From an uncultured Chlorobiaceae bacterium (GTDB lineage: Bacteria > Bacteroidota > Chlorobiia > Chlorobiales > Chlorobiaceae): 64,000 bases of DNA. Location: positions 68,920 to 132,919 of the forward strand of contig CAIMPI010000042.1 of the NCBI GenBank assembly GCA_903843305.1. Reading direction: 5' to 3'. Positions 19,601-28,494 of this stretch are shown here, one piece after another. The notes under the pieces are model-generated. The model ran no database searches, had not been told where the DNA came from, and saw only the letters and a program-made list of their open reading frames with translations. Made by a program: the position numbers and the translations under genes. Position 1 is the stretch's first letter; the number at the start of each line of letters is the position of its first letter.

Positions 19601-19951
19601 TTAACAGCTTGCACTATAGTTGACTGATACAGTTTCAGTTATTCCTCCCCTTGCTTTCCATTCCGTTATGACAGAAAGCGATCTTGGCTTCAGGAGAACG
19701 ACAAGGTCATCAAGGATTCTGTTGGTGATATTCTCGTAAAAAATGCCTGCGTTACGGAACTCGAGAAAATAATATTTCAGCGATTTCAGCTCTATACAGT
19801 GTTTATCAGGGACATAACGAATGGTAATGGTTCCAAAATCCGGAAGTCCGGTTATTGGGCAGACTGACGTAAACTCGGGATTGACGATTTCAATGGTGTA
19901 GTCTCTGTCAGGGTAGGTATTGTCGAAAAGTTCCAGAATCTCTTTTTTCAT
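19601..19951 (-). CDS. queF: NADPH-dependent 7-cyano-7-deazaguanine reductase
   Basis: Reduces preQ0 to preQ1 in queuosine biosynthesis. It is the short unimodular form (116 residues). The covalent-catalysis cysteine is C31 in FTSVCPITG and the acid is D38 in PDFG. ELKSLKYYF and the EFRNAGIFYENI substrate/NADPH region match the family. It is divergent from the methyltransferase gene, and no other queuosine gene is adjacent. Confidence 0.94.
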   Translation of the reverse strand: MKKEILELFDNTYPDRDYTIEIVNPEFTSVCPITGLPDFGTITIRYVPDKHCIELKSLKYYFLEFRNAGIFYENITNRILDDLVVLLKPRSLSVITEWKARGGITETVSVNYSASC

Positions 19952-20090
19952 AATATATGGGGTTGGTTGTTTTATTGTTTTTTATCAGGTTAAAAGTGTT
20001 CTTTTCGATCCAAAATAGAAATCCATGGCGAATTTTCGGTAAATTCCGTTGACTTTTGTTGTCGTTTATCGAAGTAACCAGTTGCCAATT

Positions 20091-20789
20091 ATGCAGGTAT
20101 CCCGCGAAAGGGAAAATTTTGAGATCCCGCTTCTTTATAAAGCACTGGAAGTGGAGTATGATCTTACGGAAACGCATTATACTTTCGGAGGCCACTCGTT
20201 CAGTTTCCTGAGTGTTCTTGATAGTTATGCGCTTCTTGACCGAATTTCGCCTGAAGAGTTCATCAAGGATGAGCAGATGCCCTATTGGGCAGAAATTTGG
20301 CCATCAGCGATAACACTCTCAACTTTTATTGCAGATGAACTGAAGCTTCAGGGGCAGCACGTGATTGAGATAGGGGCTGGTGTTGGTATGGCTTCGGTTG
20401 TTGCAGCCTGGAAAGGTGCCAGTGTTCTGGCTACAGACTACTCTCTTGAAGCGCTTCGTTTTGCCCGGTACAACGGCTTGAAAAACAGGGTGAATCTTGC
20501 TTATGAGCGCCTCGACTGGCGGCTTGTGCAGTGCAGTGAACAGTTTGACCTGCTGTTTGCGGCTGATGTGCTTTATGAAAGAGTAAACCTGCTGCCAATA
20601 GTTACCGCGATCGATAAACTGCTTAAACCGGGAGGTGTTGCATACATCGCGGATCCACGGAGGAGAATGGCGGAGCAGTTTCTTGAGCTGGCTTCAGAAA
20701 ACAATTTTTCCATTACTTCTTTTCCAAAATGCTATAACTGCGGTTCAAAGACGGTTTCAGTGAATATCTTCAAAATGACAAGACGATGA
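20091..20789 (+). CDS. Class I SAM-dependent methyltransferase
   Basis: A 232-residue Rossmann-fold methyltransferase resembling the lysine methyltransferase/nicotinamide N-methyltransferase-like group. The SAM-binding loop is VIEIGAGVGMASVVAAW, followed by the acidic ATDYSLEAL and the motif DLLFAADVLYE. PYWAEIWPSA near residue 65 is typical of protein-lysine methyltransferases of the ETFB type, so a protein substrate is plausible but unproven. I preferred ATG 20091 to 20049, which lies only 97 bases from the divergent queF start. The stop overlaps the next start by 4 bases. Confidence 0.75.
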   Translation: MQVSRERENFEIPLLYKALEVEYDLTETHYTFGGHSFSFLSVLDSYALLDRISPEEFIKDEQMPYWAEIWPSAITLSTFIADELKLQGQHVIEIGAGVGMASVVAAWKGASVLATDYSLEALRFARYNGLKNRVNLAYERLDWRLVQCSEQFDLLFAADVLYERVNLLPIVTAIDKLLKPGGVAYIADPRRRMAEQFLELASENNFSITSFPKCYNCGSKTVSVNIFKMTRR

Positions 20790-21652
20790 AGAACAAGGAG
20801 GAACAGCTCTCTGTTCACTGGATATTTCATGCTGGCTGTGGGGCGATTGTCTGGCAATTAATGTTTACTGATACCAGTGACCTTGTCGGGCAAAAGCGTT
20901 TTATTGCTGACAGACAAGCACTTTTTTTTAGTATTGATACTGCAACGGGAAAGGTGTTGAGTGACAATTATCTCTTGATGGATCATATTCATTCAGTTCC
21001 TGCCGGTGACGGATGGTTTACAGGGCTTGAAACCACCCGACTTGGTTTTTGTTATTGCTATGCCTGTCAGCAGCAAAGCCCGGAGCATAAAGGAATATGG
21101 GCTATTGACTTCAGATCAGGCCGAGTGGTGTGGTCACGGCCCGATATTGGTTTTGTTGCAAATCTTGGCGATGAGTTTCTCGTCTCACAATCTTCAGTTT
21201 TTGGAGGCTTTCCTGATCGAAAATTTTTTCTTGTTGACTCTTTAACTGGCGAGAATCTTTCCAGGCCTGCTCTTGATAGTCCTCAACTCAATGATCTCAG
21301 GGATGGTGTTGTGCAGGAAGAGGCGCGCCAGAACGTTATTCTTCCTGATGTTGTAACCGAAGTAATGGTTGTGGAACGTCAGGCTTTGCAGCGAGTTGGT
21401 ATTTCTGAAACAGTCCGTTGTGAATGTATCGTTAAAGGCACGCTGACGGTTGCCGCACTGCATGAACAGACGGAAATGTCCGGTGGATTGTGGCACTCTT
21501 TTCTTAAGGTATGGCATAAGGATCGTTTGGTGTACGCTGATAGTATGGAAACGGGGGTTGAAAAGCCGTGCCTGAATAATTTTCTGATCCACAGCGATCA
21601 TTTATATTATATCAAGAATAAGGGGGAATTAATTTGTGTGGCGCTCTCATGA
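20786..21652 (+). CDS. Uncharacterised protein (possibly DUF4905)
   Basis: I do not recognise a function. The 288 residues have no signal peptide or membrane helix. There are repeated beta-rich stretches with aromatic and glycine motifs ([14 protein letters not shown], then [12 protein letters not shown]-like ends), reminiscent of a beta-propeller that summarises two values per blade. It may belong to DUF4905, a family known to me from Bacteroidetes/Chlorobi; that link is from memory. It shares ATGA overlaps with both the methyltransferase upstream and the recombinase downstream, so the three genes are translationally coupled. Confidence 0.6.
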   Translation: MKNKEEQLSVHWIFHAGCGAIVWQLMFTDTSDLVGQKRFIADRQALFFSIDTATGKVLSDNYLLMDHIHSVPAGDGWFTGLETTRLGFCYCYACQQQSPEHKGIWAIDFRSGRVVWSRPDIGFVANLGDEFLVSQSSVFGGFPDRKFFLVDSLTGENLSRPALDSPQLNDLRDGVVQEEARQNVILPDVVTEVMVVERQALQRVGISETVRCECIVKGTLTVAALHEQTEMSGGLWHSFLKVWHKDRLVYADSMETGVEKPCLNNFLIHSDHLYYIKNKGELICVALS

Positions 21653-22626
21653 AGGATTCATCTATAAATTCGTTACCTGTTTTTATCCAGAAAGGTTCTC
21701 TTCCAGTAGCTGACTTTCTTGGTAATCTTCTGAGCCGCAAGCATTTGTCGTTGAATACGATTATTGCCTATAAAACCGATATTCTCCAGTTTTTTTCTTT
21801 TATCATGAAGCATCTCGAACTTTCCGATTTGAGCTGTTTTGATCTCGAACAGCTAACGGCTCTGGATGTACGGCTTTTTATGGGCTCCTTGATCGAAAGG
21901 GGAGTTCAGCAGAGATCAATTGCCAGAAAACTTGTATCAATTAAAAGCTTTTACCGGTACATGCAGGAAACCGGGTATATAAAAAGTTTTCTTTTTTCTT
22001 CTCTTCTTACCCCGAAGTATCCACAGCGTGTTCCTGGTTTTTTAACCGAAAAACAGACTCAAAAGCTTTTTAATGAGGTGCTTCCTCTCAGTACGGAAGA
22101 ATTATTTGTTCGTGAACGCGACCGGAGTATTCTTGAATTACTGTATGGAAGTGGTCTTCGTATCTCAGAATTGATCGGTTTGACGACGGAATATCTCGAT
22201 CTTGACAGGGGATATGTTAAACTGACAGGAAAAGGCAGAAAGCAGCGTATTGTTCCTGTTGGGCAGTCCGCAGTTGAAGCTCTTAATAAATATTTTGAAG
22301 TCAGGAGAAACTTCTTTAGAATGAAAGAAGAGGGAGAGCAGGGAGTGTTGCTATATGTTTTTGTAACCAAAAGAGGCAAAAAGCTTTATCCCATGCTTTT
22401 ACAAAGATTGACCGCAAAATATCTTGTTTCAGTCACTGAGCAGAAAAAGAAAAATCCACATCTCTTGCGACATACATTTGCCACCCACCTGTTGAACAGT
22501 GGTGCAGATATAGAGAGCGTCAGTGAAATGCTTGGGCACAGTAATCTCTCAACAACCGAAATATATACTCATGTTACCTTTGAGCGCTTAAAGGATGTTT
22601 ACCGGAAAGCGCACCCCAACGCATAG
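21649..22626 (+). CDS. xerD: Tyrosine site-specific recombinase XerC/XerD
   Basis: Resolves chromosome dimers at dif sites with a partner Xer protein. The N-terminal SAM-like core-binding domain spans about residues 15-110 and the catalytic domain 130-320. All six catalytic residues are visible: R171 (GSGLRISE), K195 (TGKGRKQR), H271 and R274 ([10 protein letters not shown]), H297 (LGHSNL) and the nucleophile Y306 (TEIYTHV). Length (325) is right for a housekeeping Xer rather than a phage integrase, and no island boundary is nearby. The XerC versus XerD choice is uncertain. The ATG at 21649 overlaps the upstream stop by 4 bases. Confidence 0.88.
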   Translation: MKDSSINSLPVFIQKGSLPVADFLGNLLSRKHLSLNTIIAYKTDILQFFSFIMKHLELSDLSCFDLEQLTALDVRLFMGSLIERGVQQRSIARKLVSIKSFYRYMQETGYIKSFLFSSLLTPKYPQRVPGFLTEKQTQKLFNEVLPLSTEELFVRERDRSILELLYGSGLRISELIGLTTEYLDLDRGYVKLTGKGRKQRIVPVGQSAVEALNKYFEVRRNFFRMKEEGEQGVLLYVFVTKRGKKLYPMLLQRLTAKYLVSVTEQKKKNPHLLRHTFATHLLNSGADIESVSEMLGHSNLSTTEIYTHVTFERLKDVYRKAHPNA

Positions 22627-22706
22627 ATCTGCTGTGGGCTTCGGATAATAATATCTCCGGGCCTTGTTTATTTTATTACGTTCATCATATTTTAATGGAG
22701 GTTATT

Positions 22707-23027
22707 ATGACAAAAGCTGTCGTCAATGATGCGTTCAATGTAAAGGTTACTCTGCGCCATTCGCATAGTCATACCAATATAGAAGAGTATGCCCGTAACG
22801 CAGCGCTCGTGCTTACACGGGTCTTCCCCGCTCTTATCAGTTGTCATGTAATTCTGGATCACCAGAAAAATGACTTTGAAAAAAACAAGCTTGCAGAGAT
22901 AACAGCGCATGTTCCCCAGAATATTTTTGTCGCCAAGGAAGCAGGTGCTTCTTACGAGCAGGCCATCGATAACTGTGTTGAGGCATTGAGCCGGCAACTT
23001 TTAAGGTACAAGGAAAAAACGCAATAG
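22707..23027 (+). CDS. hpf: Ribosome hibernation promoting factor
   Basis: Short-form HPF/RaiA protein (106 residues) that binds the decoding centre of idle ribosomes. The fold's pattern is visible: an N-terminal strand (FNVKVTLRHSHSH), a helix (IEEYARNAALVLTRVF) and a final helix (SYEQAIDNCVEALSRQLLRYK). The ATG at 22707 is set by GGAGG 5 bases upstream; an in-frame ATG at 22695 lies upstream of that site. It is followed by a terminator and then hprK, a neighbourhood also common near rpoN in other bacteria. Confidence 0.9.
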   Translation: MTKAVVNDAFNVKVTLRHSHSHTNIEEYARNAALVLTRVFPALISCHVILDHQKNDFEKNKLAEITAHVPQNIFVAKEAGASYEQAIDNCVEALSRQLLRYKEKTQ

Positions 23028-23049
23028 AAGCATCTTCATAGAGTCTGCC

Positions 23050-23079
23050 GGGCGTGAACGAAACGCCCTGAGATTTTTT
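23050..23079 (+). terminator. Terminator between hpf and hprK
   Basis: A 6-bp GC-rich stem (GGGCGT / ACGCCC) with a 7-base loop, then TGAGA and six Ts. Short, but well placed 20 bases past the hpf stop. Confidence 0.6.
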
Positions 23080-23109
23080 GAGTTTATTAACACTGTGATT
23101 GCTGAAGCT

Positions 23110-24108
23110 ATGAACCTTGATCAAAAAGGAATAAAGAAGCGATCAATAACGGTCGCCTATTTTTTTAATACTATCGGTCAAAAGCATGATATCAAATTGC
23201 GACGTCTGAACAGTGTTGATGAACAGAAAAGGCGGATTTTTGAGCGGGACCTGCATCGTCCTGGTCTTGCCCTTGCTGGCTTTACCAATCTTTTTACCTA
23301 CAAACGGGTACAGATTTTCGGTAATACGGAAACAAGGTTTTTAAATCATCTTGAGGAGAATGAAAGAAAACGGGTGTTTGAAAATCTTGTAAGGTTCAAG
23401 ATTCCTTGTATTATCCTGACCAGCAATAACAGATTTCCAGAGAATCTTCTCGAAATGGCCACAAAAGCAGAGATCCCTGTCTATATTACCCGATGCTCTT
23501 CTACAAAAACCATTTATATCGTTACCAGCTTTCTTGATGACCAGTTTTCGCTTTACCAGCAGTATCACGGTTCAATGGTAGATGTCTACGGTGTTGGAGT
23601 TCTGCTTACAGGCAAGAGTGGACTTGGTAAATCAGAAATTGCGCTTGATCTTGTTGAACGGGGGCATGGGCTTGTGGCTGACGATGTAGTCATTATTCAA
23701 CGGAAAGGGGATTCGATGATACTCAATGCCAGACGAAACAATATTATTGACCATTTTATGGAAATTCGGGGTCTTGGTGTTGTGGATGTGAAGGCAAATT
23801 TTGGTATCCGGGCAATTCGGGATGTCAAGGAGGTTCAGGTTGTTGTCGAGCTTTTCGAGTGGGACCAAGAGATAGCTTATGAACGGCTCGGCCTTGATAC
23901 CAAATCAATAAAGATTCTCGGCGTTGAAGTGCCATTGGTAGAATTACCTATATTTCCCGGTAAAAACATTACCGTCATTATTGAGGTGGTTGCTCTTAAT
24001 TTCCTGTTAAAAAGATACTCGAATTATGTCGCCGCCGAAGCTCTCACCGAGAGGATTAACAACGTGATCAACAGCGAAAAAACAGAGGATGATATTCATG
24101 ATGACTGA
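23110..24108 (+). CDS. hprK: HPr kinase/phosphorylase
   Basis: Phosphorylates and dephosphorylates a serine on HPr-type carrier proteins. The N-terminal domain (about residues 1-130) is followed by the kinase domain with the Walker A loop GKSGLGKS at 168-175, the VADD acid pair just after it and the signature EIRGLGVVDV near residue 217. Two starts are possible: ATG 23110 (MNLDQKGIKKRS) or GTG 23095. In autotrophs without a sugar PTS its role is unclear. Its 3' end overlaps the next gene by about 11 bases. Confidence 0.93.
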   Translation: MNLDQKGIKKRSITVAYFFNTIGQKHDIKLRRLNSVDEQKRRIFERDLHRPGLALAGFTNLFTYKRVQIFGNTETRFLNHLEENERKRVFENLVRFKIPCIILTSNNRFPENLLEMATKAEIPVYITRCSSTKTIYIVTSFLDDQFSLYQQYHGSMVDVYGVGVLLTGKSGLGKSEIALDLVERGHGLVADDVVIIQRKGDSMILNARRNNIIDHFMEIRGLGVVDVKANFGIRAIRDVKEVQVVVELFEWDQEIAYERLGLDTKSIKILGVEVPLVELPIFPGKNITVIIEVVALNFLLKRYSNYVAAEALTERINNVINSEKTEDDIHDD

Positions 24109-25906
24109 AAAAGGAACAAAGAGAGTTACCTCATCATTCTTGATTGTGTTTGACCTGATTATTGCTGCTGTTATTGTGCTGGCACTCACTTCCTGCAACC
24201 GTCAAAACAGAGGCTCTGGAACTGCTGGAAATGGGCGAACAGCAATGGATTCAACACTTGTTATCGCCATGCTTGGCGATGCCGATTATCTTAATCCTGT
24301 GCTTGGAAGTACCGTTACCTCTGGAAATATTATCGGTCTTATCTATCCCTCTCTTTTGCAGAGTGAGTTTGACACTACAACCGGATTGGTAAATTACATG
24401 GCTCTTGAAAAAAAACTGAGGGAAGTAACCCCGGGTCAAGGGAAAAAAACACCCAAGGGCGCAATTGCAAAGAGTTGGAGTATGTCGGCAGATCATAAAT
24501 CCATCACCTATATTCTCAGAAATGATGCTTTCTGGAATGACGGAAAGCCAGTTGTATCGGGGGATTTCAAGTTTTCCTACCAGTTGTATGGTAATCCGGT
24601 TATTGCCAGCGCACGTCAGCAGTACCTCGCAGAGCTTATTGGCGCGGATAAAGGAGAGGTTGATTTCAGCAAAGCTATAGAAACACCAAATGATACAACG
24701 CTGGTTTTCCGGTTTTACAAACCTGTTCCTGAACATCTTGCCCTTTTCCATACGTCGCTTACTCCCCTTCCGGCTCACCAGTGGAAAAATGTAAAACCTG
24801 ATGAGTTTCGTCACTCTTCTCTCAATCTTGAACCGCTCGGTGCGGGCCCTTATAACCTGAAGAGCTGGAAGCAGCAGCAGGAAATTCTTTTGGAAGCAAG
24901 CAGAAAATCGAATCTTCCGAAGCCCGGTACCATTCCTCAGATAACTTTCAGGATTGTTCCCGATTACACAGTGCGCTTGACACAGCTTCAGACTGGCGCT
25001 GTTGATGTGGTTGAAAATATCAAGCCGGAGGATTTTACTGCTCTTTTGAAGGCTAACAGGCAGCTTGAAGTAAAGACTGTTGGTCTTAGGGTTTACGACT
25101 ATGTTGGCTGGTCAAATATCGACCAGGAAGAGTACCGCAGAAGCGGTCGAGTCAAGCCCCACCCTCTCTTTGGTTCTGCCCGCGTTCGCCTTGCCCTTAC
25201 CCAGGCCATTGACCGTGAAGCAATCATCGACGGTTATCTCAAAGAGTATGGCGTTATTTGCAACACCGATGTTTCACCCTCCCTGAAATGGGCCTATAAT
25301 GACCGGATTGTTCCTCATGCCTATGACCCGGCAAAAGCTACAGCTTTACTTAAGGCTGAGGGCTGGCTTCCCGGTCCAGATGGAATTCTGCAGAAACAGG
25401 GCAGGAAGTTCAGTTTTGTGCTTTATACCAATTCAGGCAATGCGAGAAGAAACTATGCGAGTGTTATTATTCAGCAAAATCTTCGCTCTGTGGGTATCGA
25501 CTGCAAACTTGATGTTCAGGAATCAAATGTCTTTTTTGAAAACCTCCAGCAGAGAAAACTTGACGCATGGATGGCAGGATGGTCGATTGGTCTCGAAATA
25601 GATCCGCTTGATGTCTGGGGTTCTGATCTCAAGAAGAGCCGATTTAATTTTACAGGCTATCAGAATCCAAGACTTGATCAGCTTTGCGAGCTGGCCAAGC
25701 AGAAGATGGAGCCTACTGGAGCGAGGTCTTACTGGCTTGAGTATCAGGAGATTCTTCATCGTGATCAGCCGATAACCTTTCTCTACTGGATGAAGGAGAC
25801 CCAGGGATTCAGCAAGAGGATTGAAGGTGAGGAACTTAATATTTCCGGTACTTTTTATAATATTGACGACTGGAGGCTGCGCCCATCGGCAAATGTTGCA
25901 TTATAG
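24098..25906 (+). CDS. Peptide ABC transporter substrate-binding lipoprotein
   Basis: Family 5 extracellular solute-binding protein (about 602 residues), which captures oligopeptides or nickel-like ligands in the periplasm. A lipobox LTSC puts the acylated cysteine near residue 33 after a hydrophobic segment. Typical stretches are LTQAIDREAIIDGYL, PGPDGILQKQGR and the closing LYWMKETQGF region. Starts at 24089 and 24098 both overlap hprK; 24098 leaves GAGG 9 bases upstream. No permease is adjacent; the Opp-type permease lies 2.6 kb downstream at 28495 and the ATPase at 12657. Confidence 0.88.
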   Translation: MMTEKGTKRVTSSFLIVFDLIIAAVIVLALTSCNRQNRGSGTAGNGRTAMDSTLVIAMLGDADYLNPVLGSTVTSGNIIGLIYPSLLQSEFDTTTGLVNYMALEKKLREVTPGQGKKTPKGAIAKSWSMSADHKSITYILRNDAFWNDGKPVVSGDFKFSYQLYGNPVIASARQQYLAELIGADKGEVDFSKAIETPNDTTLVFRFYKPVPEHLALFHTSLTPLPAHQWKNVKPDEFRHSSLNLEPLGAGPYNLKSWKQQQEILLEASRKSNLPKPGTIPQITFRIVPDYTVRLTQLQTGAVDVVENIKPEDFTALLKANRQLEVKTVGLRVYDYVGWSNIDQEEYRRSGRVKPHPLFGSARVRLALTQAIDREAIIDGYLKEYGVICNTDVSPSLKWAYNDRIVPHAYDPAKATALLKAEGWLPGPDGILQKQGRKFSFVLYTNSGNARRNYASVIIQQNLRSVGIDCKLDVQESNVFFENLQQRKLDAWMAGWSIGLEIDPLDVWGSDLKKSRFNFTGYQNPRLDQLCELAKQKMEPTGARSYWLEYQEILHRDQPITFLYWMKETQGFSKRIEGEELNISGTFYNIDDWRLRPSANVAL

Positions 25907-26093
25907 AATCATGTTATGATGACTTCCTGATTGAACTAAATCGAAGAGGGCGAGCAAAGCATAGGATGGCCCTATGAAGGAAATCCAACATAATGTGGCA
26001 ACATAAAAGGAGAAGGCGAAAGTAAGTGTTATCGTGGATTTGTATTGGGGTTTTGTAACTTGCAGCATTACCAAACATAAATAAAGGGAAGAT

Positions 26094-26279
26094 ATGAGGC
26101 TGGAGGCTATATTTATTGCGCTGTGTACCGCAACTGTATTATCGCTTTCTGGATGCACCGAATACAAATATCAAATCGTTGGGGCAGGAAGCGCTTGTGC
26201 ATACAAAATTGATCGGGATACAGGTCAGGTATGGTTTGTTTCTCCAGACGGGGAAAAGAAGCTTCCTAACGTACCATAG
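26094..26279 (+). CDS. Small putative lipoprotein
   Basis: A 61-residue ORF with a complete lipoprotein signal: a hydrophobic stretch, then LSGC with the cysteine at residue 21. A purine-rich AAAGGGAAG lies just upstream of the ATG. The mature part is only about 40 residues (YKIDRDTGQVWFVSPDG), a strand-turn-strand pattern seen in small uncharacterised lipoproteins. No known family is recognised. Confidence 0.55.
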   Translation: MRLEAIFIALCTATVLSLSGCTEYKYQIVGAGSACAYKIDRDTGQVWFVSPDGEKKLPNVP

Positions 26280-26363
26280 GGAAAGATACTGCACGAAGCA
26301 CCGACCGACCATCACGGCTTCAACTTACCAGTTATTGAAAGTGGCCTCGTTCAGGACAAATAA

Positions 26364-26387
26364 AAGAGGCGTACAACTACGCCTCTT
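26364..26387 (-). terminator. Terminator of the porin-cytochrome gene
   Basis: A perfect 10-bp stem (AAGAGGCGTA / TACGCCTCTT) with loop CAAC. On the minus strand the 3' arm runs into TTTTATTT, 46 bases past the cytochrome stop. Confidence 0.7.
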
Positions 26388-26432
26388 CCATAAACAATAA
26401 CAACCTGATAAAGACCATCAACAACGGATCGG

Positions 26433-27833
26433 TTAAAAGCCTAATTGGGAATAAAGATTTATTGAGTTTCCGGCAGTATTAAATGCTGTAGAAGGATGGT
26501 TGTCAGAAGGACGGTCAATACCAACGTTTTTATTTACGGCCACATATTCAACTCCGACCTTGAAGTTTGCTCTGATCAAGGCACCAATCCCAGGGATAAT
26601 CTTGTCAATCTTGCCGTTAAAGTCATCCTTTAAATGCTCATAACGCACGAGTCCAAAAAGCCAGGGATAAACCCAGTAATCTCCTTCAAGAGAGAGTGCT
26701 GTTCGTTTGCCAAAATTTAAGGGACCTTCTACATCGGGCACCTCATTGATTATTACCTCATTAAAGCGGGCGTACTGACCAACAGCGCGTAGTGGGCCAT
26801 AATTAACTCTTACATCACCGGAGTATGCTGTTTTGGTGAGACCTGCAATCATGTCTTCTGAACCCGTTTTGACACCTTGACCAGAGTTGACGTAATTGAT
26901 TCCAAAAGTAACAGAGTTATCCAACCCTATAGCTTGAAGGCCATACGTTCCTCCAACCCCGCTCAGCAATCCGTTTCCTCCGATTTTGTAGGTTGCTCTA
27001 ATAAATCTTGTATCTCTCATATGACTCGAAACGGTTTCAGAAGTTCCAGCTTCTGAATTCCTGCCAATACCTGCAAGAAGTGAATATCCACCAGTGGTTC
27101 CAGTATTTCCGGCTATTCTCAATTCAATCCCCCTGTTTGGATTCGGCAAGCTTGCAGCATAACCATTCAGGTCAGTACCGGCACGAGTGGATATCAAATC
27201 AAACTGTTCAGGAAAACCGACAGTACCCCACGCAATACTTAAACCGGGTTTGAATGTCCAGACAAACTGCAAGCGTCCCAAGGTAGTACTTACTGCATCT
27301 CCACCGGAAGTTCCGCCATCAAAGGATAAGTCACCTATATAGCTTAACTGCCTAGTTATCGTTCCAGCAAAAAACATATCAACTTCTTCATTGGTTAACA
27401 CATCTTTGTAGTTTCCTCTGTAACTGTTACCGGGCTCTCCTTGAGTCGGGTTCTTTGGCATCGTAGCCCCGAATTTGGCAAGAAAACCCAGGGACGGCAT
27501 ATTGGGCAGATCAGATGGCCAGATGGCATTGGGGAAAACATCTTTATAGGCATCCTGGCCGAGCTTTATCGGCTCTTCCTTCACCATCTCTTCGTCGGTC
27601 TCATCCGGGAAGCGATATCCGTTATTTCGGAATGCTTCACCGAAGCCGTTTCGAACAGGAAACGCTATATGGCAGGTGGCGCATGCTGTATGATATTTTC
27701 GAGCAAAAACCGGCAAAGCAAAACTCTCTTTAGCCGATAAAACAATAAGCGATACAATGCAACAGAGAAGAAAAATAAAACTACATTTTTTTTTCTTTCT
27801 GATGGACGAACCAGGTACGGTATCCTTTCTCAT
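26433..27833 (-). CDS. Monoheme outer-membrane porin-cytochrome (Cyc2-like layout)
   Basis: A 466-residue exported protein. A basic, hydrophobic signal peptide ends near FA39, and the mature N-terminus LPVFARKYHTACATCH holds a single CxxCH heme site at 51-55. About 400 residues follow with alternating hydrophobic/polar strands and a terminal phenylalanine (YSQLGF), as in a beta-barrel. A heme plug fused to a barrel is the layout of Cyc2, the iron oxidase of neutrophilic and acidophilic iron oxidisers, also reported in photoferrotrophic Chlorobi. The heme-site context here (FARKY, not FARQT) matches a broader family of unknown function, so iron oxidation is not established. The start at 27833 has GGAG 6 bases upstream; the frame runs to 27869. 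It is a single-gene unit. Confidence 0.75.
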   Translation of the reverse strand: MRKDTVPGSSIRKKKKCSFIFLLCCIVSLIVLSAKESFALPVFARKYHTACATCHIAFPVRNGFGEAFRNNGYRFPDETDEEMVKEEPIKLGQDAYKDVFPNAIWPSDLPNMPSLGFLAKFGATMPKNPTQGEPGNSYRGNYKDVLTNEEVDMFFAGTITRQLSYIGDLSFDGGTSGGDAVSTTLGRLQFVWTFKPGLSIAWGTVGFPEQFDLISTRAGTDLNGYAASLPNPNRGIELRIAGNTGTTGGYSLLAGIGRNSEAGTSETVSSHMRDTRFIRATYKIGGNGLLSGVGGTYGLQAIGLDNSVTFGINYVNSGQGVKTGSEDMIAGLTKTAYSGDVRVNYGPLRAVGQYARFNEVIINEVPDVEGPLNFGKRTALSLEGDYWVYPWLFGLVRYEHLKDDFNGKIDKIIPGIGALIRANFKVGVEYVAVNKNVGIDRPSDNHPSTAFNTAGNSINLYSQLGF

Positions 27834-28494
27834 GCTCACTCCGTTTATGTTATTGTTAAATAATAGCATACATGTAATAAATTATACGCTCACCGGAAAA
27901 GAAAGCAACGGGATATTTTGACGCAAAAGCCGTCATAAACATTTTACTATCAACAATACAAGCGAAAGATGACAAATTCTATAGAATTATATGAAAGGTT
28001 CTCTCGAAGGAAACCAGTCTGTAAACATTTATCGATTACGCTTCAAGTGTGGGCGAGCGGAATGAATGAGTATGGAGAATTGTGGGAATAAAAAACTTAT
28101 GCTTTAATAAGAAATGTAACAAACTTATTAAAAGATAGAAACTCATTCCACTAAAAAAAGTTAATCTTGATGACGCCAGCTAAAGAATACTCTGTTTCTC
28201 ATGGTGTTTGGTTCAAAAACGATTCATTTACACATTCGATCGGTGAGATACGTTCCTTATCTGACTTTATCGAGCAACCGTAGAGCAAAAAATAATCACC
28301 ATTGAAACCCCTTTTCTTTACTTATCTTTAAGCTCAATGAGTATTCCAAATGTATGAGGTGAATTCAGAAAAAATGAATTTGCTCAAAATCCGTGATTTT
28401 TCGGCGAGGGTGGGGCAGCTTTTAAAGCATTTACCCTCTATCGAAGTAATTGAAATAAATAGTTAATGAATTATCTATAGGGATTTCGCTCATA
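27834..28494. other. 660-base AT-rich region without a recognised gene
   Basis: Separates the divergent cytochrome and permease genes. The only ORF of note starts at ATG 28170 and encodes 37 residues ending at 28283; it has no recognisable family and no ribosome-binding site I would trust. I see no tRNA, no clear terminator and no transposase remnant. The promoters of both flanking genes must lie here. Confidence 0.5.

Noticed and set aside
25901-26167. 88-codon minus-strand frame over the gap and small lipoprotein (MYSVHPESDN start)
   Set aside because: It overlaps the lipoprotein gene antisense and shows no family; composition looks like a chance frame.
28170-28283. 37-codon ORF (MTPAKEYSVSHGVWF) in the region before the permease
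   Set aside because: No recognisable family, no convincing ribosome-binding site, and short enough to be chance.
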